Source: Setaria digitata (lineage: Eukaryota; Nematoda; Chromadorea; Rhabditida; Setariidae). From it: 59,609 nt of DNA. Below the pieces are notes generated by a model that made no database searches, was not told the origin of the DNA, and saw nothing but the letters and a program-made list of their open reading frames with translations. Position numbers and translations under genes: made by a program. The stretch lies in contig RCAB01000405.1 of NCBI GenBank assembly GCA_003640385.1, positions 1 through 59,609 on the forward strand, read 5' to 3'. This document shows positions 13,693-25,400 of the stretch, piece by piece. Positions within the stretch are counted from its first letter, which is position 1, and every line of letters starts with the position of its first letter.

Positions 13693-16680
13693 CATGTTCT
13701 TCCAGAATTAATTAGGATAATTTCAGAAAAAAAAAGATAAAAATAAGTGAACACAATTACCTTACAATTAATTAGTAATTTTAAAAATATAACACACATA
13801 AACATAACATTCTCTAATAATTTAAAAAAATATAACTATACATAAAGTGGATGAAAGAAAAAGGAAGAGATAGCGTATAAAAAAGACGAAATTTGTAAAA
13901 TCATTTGATTATATCTGCTGATGAACATTACAGTATTATAAATTTTTAATTTAGAAAAATATTTATTAGGTATGAAAAAAATTTGTTTGAGAAAATGATA
14001 TTGCTATTATTAATTAATAAAAACAACCATTTTTAACAAATTTAACAATCATTTCTTTCAAAAATATAAAATAGCTGAAAGAAGAAAGTTTCAATACGAT
14101 AACATGAGGGGAAAAAGGAATAATTCATTCCTTTAAATTTGATCCAGTAAATACTAAATATGAGGAATAAAATTCCACAAAAGTTTAAAATTTCAGAATT
14201 AATTTTGGAACAAATAAATCGATAAACTAAATTTTAAATTTTTAACTAAGGAAGAGCCGTCTAGGATGAAGGACATTACTGGTCAACAAAAATGCGGTAT
14301 ACTTAATAATCATTTCAAAAATTAAAAACAGATCAATTAAAAAGTTGGAAAATAAAGCTTTTGTATGATAAGGATAAGAAGAAACAATTAATGTTTATGA
14401 CATGATGGTGAAATTTTCAAAGTTTATTTAATAATATTTTGATTAATATTGAAATTTTGTAAAATTTTGATCTCCAAAAATTGATTTGATTAATTAATTC
14501 GATAATAGTCATTTTTAAGCTAGAAATATAATCATTAAAAGGGAAAGAAAACATAACCAAGAAAATGACATTTGCTTTTTTTTTTTTTTTTTTTTTTAAC
14601 TTCTGTGTAATACATTTTGCTCAAAACGCACAACATATTAGCTGCTCATCTTTACTGACTAGTTTAAAAAATTAAAGCTAGTTAGAACGAAAAATTTTAA
14701 ACAACACAAGGGAAATGATGATTATTCACATCATTATGCTACCATCAACCATTTCATTTCCAAATGTAAAATTTTTAATCGCAAAAAAAAATTCGATAAT
14801 TCGCAAAGCCTTCGTTTTACAATCCTTTCATCTCAACGAAATTTAACAAAAAGAAAGGGACTCAGAAATCTAGCAATCATTACAGCATTATTTTATTAAT
14901 AAGGGTTATTCTTTCCAGAAAAAAAAATTTAAATTAAGAAATAAAAAAGAATTATAATAAAAGTAAAGTGCTGAAAATAAATTGTTAACAACAACTATTT
15001 TTACATTCGAAATTACTAATCATATCAATTAATATTATTCATCATTAGATGACTAATAATGGACAGTAGTAATTGCTATCGATGGTTTAAAGTAAATTAT
15101 GATATAGTATATTCATCGCTTTAAAATAATGGTGTTTGCTAAGGGAAAAATGAAATTTTTAAAATTCAAATTGATAGGTCGAAAAAAAAAACGAGAGAGA
15201 AAAAAATTTCGAAATTAAACTGGTATCATTACTCTACATTTCTCCACAATCATTAGCTGATTGTTTGACGATGAAAGGAACGGAACCGATACTGATCACT
15301 TATCAGTAATAATTAGTATCGATGATAACTGAACAAAACAGAAGAATCGCATATTTAACTGATTTGAAAATAATGTTATTGCGAGAATAAAACCAAAAAA
15401 CAAAATAAAGGGAGAGCGAGAGAGAAAAAGCAAAAGATAATATGACACTTTTTGCTTCCTTCCTATTTTTTTTCTCTTTTCTTTGTTTTTTAATATAACA
15501 AAGTCTAAATGACAACAAATGATTTTAAGATGCTTATAACTAGGAAAAAAGAAAAAAAAAGAAAGAGAAGAAGGAAAAGTTATCCAAAATGATCGGATTG
15601 AATTTGGATTTGGGATTTCGAATTTGGATTACCCTTGAGGATGGTTGCCAATCATTTGAATGGAAATTGAGAATGACTGAAGTGGAAAAGAAGAACCAAC
15701 ATTTGAGATATTTCACTTCATGGTATCTTTTTTCACATCAAAATATATCAAGAAAATCGTTATCAAAATGGAATGAAACAGCTGCAACATCATCAGCAAC
15801 TTCAAATAAAAAAATTATTTTTCATCAGATGCAACAACTTTAACATCATAAATAAAACTGACAAGTTATTCATTTATAACATATACCTCTTTTTTCCCTT
15901 CTGCATTTTCCTTTTTCTTTTAATTTTTATATTTTTATCCTCCTTTCCGTTTCTTGTTTTTTGTTTCGCTCAAATGATGTAAAGCAAAAAAAAATGATGA
16001 TAATTAGCAAAATTTATGAATTATTGATTTTTTTTTTCTAAAAATAGAATTTGCAGTAATAATTTTTATGCAATGTTAATGATGAAAATGACAATAGTTC
16101 TAATTTAAATGAGCCAATTAATCTAAAAATTAATTAGCTTAAGCTAGCAAGAAAAAAAAAACGAAATAATGCAGTAAGTGCGGATAATTTCAATAATTTT
16201 GGCCAGAAAAAAAGAAGCATATGAGGACAATGCATAAAGCAATTAATTTTTTAATGAGATATTGCGAAATATTCAGAAGATCCATTAGAAAATACACAAC
16301 GGTCGTAAAAGTTTGCAGCTTTTTATCAGTAATATCCAATCATTTCAGGCTGAAAATATTATCTTCATGCTTGTGGCTTGAGAAAAGTTGCATTCTAATG
16401 TGGTATTTATTACTCACATAAGGATTGCTTCGTGGAAGAATTTTACGATTGAGCTGGACGAAATGAAACAGAAGTTATTCGGAGTTAGCAATTCAATCGC
16501 TGATGCAGTGATTTTTAAGAATTAAAATTAAGAAATTGAAATAAGACTGCTAAAAAAGCAATGAATAAGAAGGAAGAGAAGTTGCAAATAAAAATTCTTC
16601 GATTTTTTCTATTGTCTCAATAGTTTATCATTATTTTTTATTAGTGATATTGCCAAAAGAAAGAAAGAAAAAAAAAATTC
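13693..16680. other. Intergenic, no gene supported
   Basis: AT-rich DNA with a 19-base T run near 14577-14598. The open frames at 15589-15843 and 16221-16421 (+) have start and stop codons but no splice context, known motif or coding-like composition. I regard them as chance. Confidence 0.5.
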
Positions 16681-16689
16681 AAACTATTA

Positions 16690-17275
16690 CTGATCGCAAA
16701 CTGATGATCCTAATTATGACTAATGATTGATAAGATAAATGCTTAACATTATTATAATATCAGATGTAAAATGTCCAAGGATATGATAATGATCAAAAAT
16801 TATCAAATTATTAATGCTTCGAAATCGATGATCACAAAAATTAATCTTAGATATTTGCTTGACATCAATCATCGTAGTATATCAACTATGACATTCCCGA
16901 AAATACGACAACGATGATCAAAGATGACTGAATCATAAGTTAATGTTAACAAATAGGAAAATCAATATCAAGATAAAACATTTGCTAAACAATAACTCTA
17001 TCAAAACATATTAGTTGTGATATTTTCAAGAATGTGTCTATAATCAATGATAACTGTGTGATTAAATGATTGCAAATTGATGATAACAAATAGAATAATT
17101 ATTATCAGATGAGATAATTGCCTAACAATAACTACCATAATATATCAACTGTAATGCTATAAAGAAAATGATAACAATAATCAAAAATATTAGCAAATTA
17201 ACTGTCTAATAATGATAACAGTGATGAATGATAGCATAAATTAATTAGATAACATTTGGAATATTATTAGCAAAT
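16690..17275. repeat. Degenerate tandem repeat, unit roughly 120 bp
   Basis: Four to five diverged units recur. Each holds, in the same order, a GATGATAACA-like start, an ATCAGATGAGATAA or ATCAAGATAAAACA box, a TTGCTAAACAATAACT box, an ATATATCAACTGTAAT box and an AACAATGATCAAA-like end. Similarity is partial, so this is an old array. Copy borders are approximate. Confidence 0.55.
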
Positions 17276-17379
17276 TTTATTAATAACAAAACCGCATGTT
17301 TATGACACAAAAATGAAAATTGGAAAATATTAAAAAGTATAAGAATGAAAATACATTAATGATAATAGCACTAACATCA

Positions 17380-17401
17380 GACACACACACACACACACAC
17401 T
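17380..17401. repeat. (AC)n microsatellite
   Basis: About ten uninterrupted AC dinucleotides, lying between the two degenerate repeat fields. Confidence 0.9.
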
Positions 17402-17899
17402 TTCTCCTTCTTCATCTTACCAATTCTTGAAAGATAAAAGCAAAAAAAAAAGTTTAAAAAAGAAAAGTAATGATGTTATTTTAAGTAGATCCAAAATGTA
17501 ATACAACACAATCATTATATAGTCATTAATCACAGGATTTCAGTGATCGTACTCACAACTAACGTTATCAGTTCAATTTTTAACAGATTTCACTTCACTT
17601 AAAGTTAAATTTCAAAATTCATTTCAATCATTGTGTTTGGAAAAAAAAAAAAAAAAAAGACATGCAGTAGATATTTGTTGAGGAACAGAAAAAGATACGA
17701 TGAAGTGATTAAAAAAAAAAAGAAGTATTTCACTTCTTATTTTTAATTTTTTTCAAATTTAATTCATGAAATTATTTGCTATGAAGGGAAAAGGGAAAAC
17801 GAAACTATAATGCACTTGTTGTGTCAAGAAAAAATAAATTCGTCTTTTTCATTTTTCTTTTCCCTCTTTTTTTCTTTTCTTTTTTTTCTGAGGAGTAGT

Positions 17900-18530
17900 T
17901 CTTGCAGGACTTGAAAGATTATCATTTTAAAAAATGTCATCTGTAAAGTTAACACTCCAAGAATTAAAATTTGTCACTTCAAGCACTACGATTCGAAGGA
18001 CTATCATTTCAGGGATTGAAATTTGAAAAAATTATCCCTTTGAAGATTATCGTTTGAAAAGATTGCTGTTTTAAAAATTAGTGCTAAAAAGATCATTAAT
18101 CTACAGCTGCATGATTATCACTTCAGGAATTATCATTTGAAAAATTATCACTAAACTGTTACAAATCAGAAGATTATCACTTTAAAAAATTGTCATATAA
18201 ACGATTAACACTCTGAAAATTACCATTTAAAAGATTATCGCTTTGAGAGTTTCACAACTGAATGACTGTCACTTCAACAATTGTCATTTAAAAAATTATA
18301 GCTTTGAGAATTGTTAGTTAAAGATTATCATAAGTAATTCTTGAAGATTATCATTTCAATGATTACTCGTCAGTTAAAGAATCATCATTTGAAAGAGTAC
18401 CGTTTCAAGAAATATTATTTGAAAGATTTGAAAGGACTAACATTTAAAGAATTTTTTATCAGTTTAGGAAATTATCATTTAAAAGGCTATCGTTTTAGAA
18501 ATTATCACATGGTACTTGAAGGACTGTTAT
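17900..18530. repeat. Degenerate short tandem repeat, period about 15 bp
   Basis: The string GATTATCATTTNAAA and close variants (GATTATCACTTTAAA, AATTGTCATTTAAAA, GATTATCGTTTGAAA) recurs about every 15-16 bases, roughly 35-40 times. The 78-codon open frame at 18341-18577 is simply this repeat read through and is not a gene. Confidence 0.75.
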
Positions 18531-18609
18531 CTCAACTAAAATGTATGCGATGTGTCATCAACATCATTAGTATTTAAGATTTCAACTAAGATCTATAGCA
18601 TATCTAAAG

Positions 18610-19215
18610 TATTCACTGACCGGAACCTGGAATCCGGTAAACAACGGAGGCAGGCAAGACCACCGCCTAAATGAACGAAAAATTGACAATTTACGGAAGT
18701 ACTTAATCACCTCTTTCGTACTATGTAATATTGGGATGTTAAAATTTAAAAATGCCATCTAGCCGTGAAATACCGTCACTTACGTGATTTTGCATCTTTT
18801 CTACGTAACCGGAAAGTACGACGTGGGATTGGATCTCCCCCGGATTTCAACCTGAATTAGGGAGTTTGGTTCGCTATGGTACTTGCATGAGATCTAGGCA
18901 ATGATACCGATGCAAGACATTCGAAGAAGTCCCAGTAAGTCTGAGAGGACGACAGGAATGTCAACGGATACGAAACGGAAATACCTTGAGGACCTCCCGA
19001 AATATATTAGTGATTGTTGACTAGATATGAAAGTTGTGTACTGCATCCTTCTAGCCAAGACTTCAACTTCCAGGAGCCCGGTGAAATAAGAACCGAGTTG
19101 TTACGTGGATTGAACTGTCGAGGAGTTCCGTGCCTTCGTTACTTGTCGTTAATTATTCCAGCAAAATCAAGCCAAGTTTTTGAGCCTACTAATAAGAAAT
19201 TGTAATTTGGTTTAT
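18610..19215. mobile_element. GC-richer island, possible transposon or solo-LTR relic
   Basis: From the GACCGGAACC motif to about the CAAGTTTTTGAGCC motif the base composition is clearly richer in G and C than its surroundings, and homopolymer runs are absent. No open frame longer than about 63 codons occurs, and no splice-bounded exon or RNA gene is recognised. Its position just before a gene and next to a tandem-repeat field suggests an inserted, decayed element. The call rests on composition only. Confidence 0.3.
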
Positions 19216-19446
19216 GTGAAACATTTAGATTATAGTTTAATCCGACATACAATTTATTTGATTCGTTTAATTTGATTTCATGTGAGATGTGTTTATACCC
19301 ATTCAGCCATGGGATTAATGGTAGTTAGACGATGATGGAATCAGTAACGTTTGTAAAATTTGATTTTTGTCCCCAAAAAAAAAAAAAAAAAATAAATTGA
19401 AGAGTAAAAGTACAAAACTATTCTCGTAAATTTTTCCAAAAAATTA

Positions 19447-19455
19447 TTCCTCCAG
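19447..19455 (+). promoter_or_regulatory. Probable spliced-leader acceptor of the HD-PTP-like gene
   Basis: ATTCCTCCAG ends ten bases before the ATG at 19466 and no upstream coding exon is seen. This is consistent with trans-splicing. Confidence 0.4.
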
Positions 19456-19465
19456 ATACTCAATC

Positions 19466-22400
19466 ATGGAAGGTATGCCACGTGTGCCAATGCTTACACC
19501 TGACTTAAAATTTTGTTTGGTGCCGTTACCAACCAATTTTTCATCACAAATTAAGGAAGTTAGTTCTTTTTTTAAGGAACATCTAATTTACTTCAGATTA
19601 CTGTAATTGTTTGGGAAAAAAGACTCATTCAAGTGACTAACGGTTTTTTAACTGCCAATTTTTCTTGAATTTAGTTAGTCCTTTTCACTCCAGGCCAATG
19701 CCTATTTTTATTTTAATATGGAAAAGTGATTGTATAATTTTAACATGAATATTTTCTTACTCATTGATGCATTTATTATAGCCTATTGGTTATGTCGCTT
19801 CTCTCTTCTGTGATATTATTTTTTTTATTTCGACAATACAGTTAGTAGACAGATAGTAATTTTGGCATATATAGCGAATACAATCATCAGTTTCATCATT
19901 TTCAGTACATTCTGCTACATTATCAGGACGATCCGATGAAATATGATTGGGCCATTGGCGAAATCGAAAGCATGCGATCGGTAACTTTCCTGATTTTTCT
20001 TAGCTGATTTATAACCAGCAAAATTTGAGTATATTCTAATGATAATATCATAACAACCTTTCATGTGGTGAATAATTAATTTATGTATTTCCTGATCAAT
20101 GTAATTACAAGAGAAATCTAGGTTTATCACGGTTATCACCAGTACAATATGTTTGTGATTATTATTCGTCGAACTTTAGTGATTTGAACTATCCTTTTCT
20201 AGAAATTGAGTCGACTTTTGCCTGATTTGGAAACATTGAGCGTATTAAAGCGATACTATGCACAATTGTGCTTGATGAAGAATCGATTCCCAATGGAAAA
20301 AGGGGACAGTATCCGTGTAGCTTTTTCCTGGTATTTTTTTTTCCTGCTTTATCTTATTCCTGATATTAATAGATAATTTGAGTTTAGAAAATGGAGAAGT
20401 GCGACTCATACTTTTGTCATTATAAACAGTTAGTAATGATTCTCGTAATTTACTAGAGCTGTTGTTTTTGCTATTATTAAGAGAGTAAGGACTATGCTAC
20501 GGAATGTAATGGCATTGCAGCAATTTCTTTTAAATTTCTGATTAGTCTCTGTCAAAACAGATAGGATCATCGACTTATTAGTTTTTGCCTCTAGCTAAAG
20601 AAATGAATTAAACAATTAATATTTGAATTGTATATTCAGTTCTGCAACTGATGCCTCCAATATCAATAATATCATTGGCATGCAGGTCAGAAGATGACAT
20701 TAATTTCAGGATGAATAAGAGTAATGATATGTCAAATCCAGCTGTTTTTGAAGACATCAATTATGAGCTTGCTTGTATAATGTATAATATTGGTGCCGTA
20801 CACGGAGCAATTGCTGCTAATGAACCACGTACTGAACTAGACGTTAGTATTGCTCTTACATATTACATTAAATTTTATTAAATTAAAATTAATTAAATTA
20901 AATTAAAATAAAATAAGTATTAAATAAATTAAATAAATATTAAATAAATAAAAAAAAATAAATATAAATTAAAATTAAAATTAAATTAAACTTACATTTT
21001 TACCAGTTCCAAATATTATAATATTTGGAGCTGGTAAAAACTGTATCTCATATAGATAATATTGTTGATTACTATAAGAAATCAACCTGTTAGATTTGAA
21101 CTGTTTCTCTTTCATGGGAATTAGTCGAATATTTCCAAAATATACTTCTTGCAGTCAATCAAGAATGCCTTCACACATTTTCAATGTGCTGCATACCCTT
21201 TTCAACAGATTCGGGATTCCATGAATGCTGTCAAATATTCTGCATTCGATTTTGACCCTTCTGTTCTCACGTTTTATAGCAGCATACTTTTGGTAAGCCG
21301 TTCCACGCATTTTCTATTTCTTGTGATATATATTTATGTCGTAGTTCCCAAATGTTACTGCATGACCAGTTATATTTATTTTAATTTCACAGGCACAAGC
21401 ACAAGAATGTTTGCTAGAAAAGAGTATCATTGATCGTCGTAAGAATACGGTGATAGCAAAGCTAGCAATGCATTTAAGAGATGTATATATGCAGTGTCGC
21501 GAACATTTCGATTCAACCTGTTTGAATGATGTTCTCTCTTCGAGGTACAAGGTGAGTAACATTTTTTCTGTTTTTCACCTTTGGTATGCTCTTGCTAGAA
21601 TTCTCAGGAAGTTTTTTAGGAATGGTTGAGGACTTGCATTGTGAAATCGGAAATTTACGGAGCGATTGCAATGCTTCATCTTGGCTTCCAGGCAGAAGAA
21701 GATAACAAAATGGGTTTTAGGTTTGTTTACTTTTGTAGGGAATGCTAGCCATAATAATAATGCTGGTAAGGCGATAGCTTGGTTAAACTGATGATGTATG
21801 ATGATTCTTTAACCACTATTTTTTAGAGTCTCGTATTTTGATTTCGCACTGGAACATGTAACCTCGGCTATAAAACACGCTGAGAAGGACAAGAGAGAAA
21901 GTCTGAAAGATGCTGTAGTATTTTTGAATGATGTCATTCTTGGGAAGTTAGTTCCTTTTTCTCTTTATTTTATATAATTTAGGCTTTCACCGTGGTGGCA
22001 GTAATAGCTGAAAATAGTTTTTATTCTGAAATTATCCAGCTCTACTTTCGAAAACTCTTCTAAAAAATATTCGGAGAGCGATAGAGTATTGTAGAGTCGC
22101 TCTTCTAGAAAGGATAATTCTGAAGTGATTGTAAAATCCACGGTTTGGAAAAAGTTAATATTATAATATTAGAAGAATAAAATAAAAAACATAATTGAAT
22201 TTAATTTTATTATAGACAACGAAATGCAAAAAAAGAAAACGATTTCATTTATCACGACCGAATTCCCAAAGCAGAGGAACTAACGACTGTGGAGGTTCTA
22301 TTTTATTAATATTTAGCAAGTACTTTTTTTCATTTCTGCAGTTCTATAATTATAATGAGATATAAAAAGGCGAGTAAAATAAACGATTTGGTGATTATCT

Positions 22401-25400
22401 TATGCCCTTTTATAACGTAAGATCTGACATGCTTATCTATCCTCGGAAAAAATTTTTTAAAGTAGATATTTAATTTAAGCATTTCGAATACATCAGGTAG
22501 GAAAGTGAAACCTTAGCAATTTTTTCATGTGTTATAATATATTTTTTAGGGTGTTAATATGGTAAAAGCAGTTGGATTCGATCCAACTGATCGGTCGATA
22601 GCTGGCCCTGATCTTTTCGCTGCATTACTACCAGGAAATGTACTAAAGTCACTTTCCGTTTATAGTGAGGAAAAAGCTAAATTCAAACGTGCTATCTTAG
22701 AAAAAGTTGCGGCGAAGGATAGAGAATTAGAGTAAGTAGTAAGTATATTTAGATATATTTGTAGTTCATTGGAAATAATACTTTCGCAATTCTCACATAG
22801 TCAGGTAAGTGATTAAATGTTAAAGTGTTTTTTGTTGAACATTGCTTATTTTATTGAAATTGCAAGCAAGTACTTCAGTTAATTTTTTGGGGAATTGGAT
22901 TTTGCTATATTCATACGTTGCAGTTATATCCTATATCTATATCAGTTATCTATAATAGATTATATCTGTATCGTAGCGATTTTACAATAGTCCAGTCCTG
23001 CTGCATAATAAATAATTAAATTGATGTTAAATATATGTAGATGAGTGCAATACTCACTGTATTTTGTTTATAATATTTCAATTATACCATTTGTTTTTAG
23101 AGACTATATTAAATCGCTGCAGCTGGAAGAAATTAATTTTGATGATGATTCGAAAATGGAGGAACTTCCAGAAATGTTGTTAGAAAGAAGTGCTGCATTC
23201 AACTCACAACCAGATGCTTTCCCTGAACTGCTCGACAAGTTGCATCGTAGCTTTTTCATGCTATATGCTACCGCGATTAATTCCCATCATCAAAGAATAG
23301 AATAATATATTGTAATCAGTAGAGAATAGATTATTCCAGGAGTTGGAGATTGTGCATTAGAAGCGGATCATAAAACTAATAATTTACGCAACAGGCTAGA
23401 TGCTATCAGTTCTCGTCAATTGGTAAAGTTTTTATTGTAGTTCCTCTCGCTGATTATATATTCCGGTTTGTTACTTCGAAATGTCGATGGCATTTCTTAA
23501 TAGTTGCGATATACATAAAATTATAGAGTTAACTGTTTGATTTATGTAAGATTTGCATATGCTGTAGAGAAATGACGAAGGATTCATCGCGATTATGAAA
23601 GAACTCAATCGCGTTAACGATCACCATATGAAAGCTCGGTGAGTACATTGTAAAATGTGAACTTTTAGTGAATTTTAATCAAAATTTCTAAAATTAAATT
23701 TGGATTAAAGGACAAACAATGCAGAACTACAACGTGCATTAGCTGCTCATTCAGAAAGTCTGAAAATTTTGGCGATGCCTTTGAAGGATCTTCGCAAACG
23801 ACTAACGGATATTCAAACGAGACCAGGTATTCTATTCTTTCTCTTTTATCTCATACAGTGATAAAAATAATATTTCCAGCGGACAGCTCAGAAGGACTAA
23901 CGCTGAAGAAAATGCTAGATAAGGCAAATGAGATGAGCACGCAGCGACGTAATTTACTGTCGAAATTGAATGAAGATTTGCTAAATGATGATATTACTGC
24001 GAAATGTTTGGCGGAGAAAAATGAAGACAACTGGGTTAGTTAGTCTTAAGACTGATTCACCCGGAAAAGCGTAATAGCTGGTAGATTCAAGAATTACGAA
24101 GTTACAGTTTATAGGGATTGTATGAAAGCGAGCTGAAGAAACATGAAGAGACCACTACATTGATTAATTTGAATCTTGCCGCACAAGACAATATACTTAG
24201 TGCACTCACTGATGCGAATGCCAACTTCGGTGATTATCGTAAAAAAATTGTTGAAGAAAATAAAAGGCTAGTTTTTGGTAGATGATATTTTAAGATTTTC
24301 TGATCTTGTTGCTCCGACATTTATTGTTTAATCTTTAATTGTTTTCGGTTTTTCAAGCTCTTTTTTCAAGAATAAAGATCAATTTCAGTCGTATGGACCA
24401 GGTACTTGCTCTAACTGCAGCTTATGACGTGTACGTTGACGTTTCACTAAAAACAGATGAAGGCTTAAAATTTTATTCGACGTTATTTTCAATAGTAAAA
24501 AGTTTGGAAGAGGCTGTTGAAGCAATTGAAACTGCTTGTGAGTTCTTTTCCAACCGGTACTAAGGAAGGTAAAAATCGGACTGATTGTAGTTAAGGAGAT
24601 GCTTACATTAACTTATTTTGTTATTTCAAAATTCAAGCCCATAAATTATGTTTCAGTTGAAGAAGAGAAAGAGGAAAAAGAAAAAGACTTATTGCGAGAA
24701 ATAGAAGAACGTGCGGGTGGTAGCGGGAAGTGGAATAGTTCAGCGAAAAGTGCTAAAAGCGGACAGTCAGACATTTTATTGGGCTCCGGAAATGAAAGGA
24801 ATGAAAATCCTTTAGAAGCGGGTTGGTATTAAATCTTTGTAATAATATTGTAATAATATTATAGCGTAGCTGTATCAATTTCCATAAAACCAAAGAAGTG
24901 AAAAATTGCGAAAGCTTCCTTTCTTTGTTGAAACTCATTACTCATTTTTTCTTTTTATTTTAGGCTGCAAAGGACTGAGACTAAAAGACTGTTTAGAATA
25001 TTATCGCAATAATATTGCTAAAGGATCAGCATCTCTCTCATGTCATACGCAAAATTCTCAGGCTCTTGGTATGTCTCCCATCCCACACGGGGATCAGATA
25101 TTGTCGAACCAGCTCATTTCCTCCTCTTTTGCTCCCCAATTTTCCAAATATCAAAATTCGGTACCGTTGCAATCTCATTTTACACCCATATCTAATCAGC
25201 CACAGCCAATGCGAAATGTGCCACTGGATAGTACCACGAAGGAGATGCAGCAGCCTTTTATGTTTCCCGGTAGAGTGTCACCGTTGTCGTATTCTTTGCA
25301 AGCATCAGTACTGAGTGAGAGTAGACCTATATCATCAGATCCTCACGGACAAAAACCATCAGCGCCACAATCCATCGCAACCTTTCCATCCCATTTTTCC

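Noticed and set aside
15589..15843. 84-codon open frame (+) starting MIGLNLDLGFRIW
   Set aside because: Has some coding feel, but there is no motif, no neighbouring exons and it runs into low-complexity sequence.
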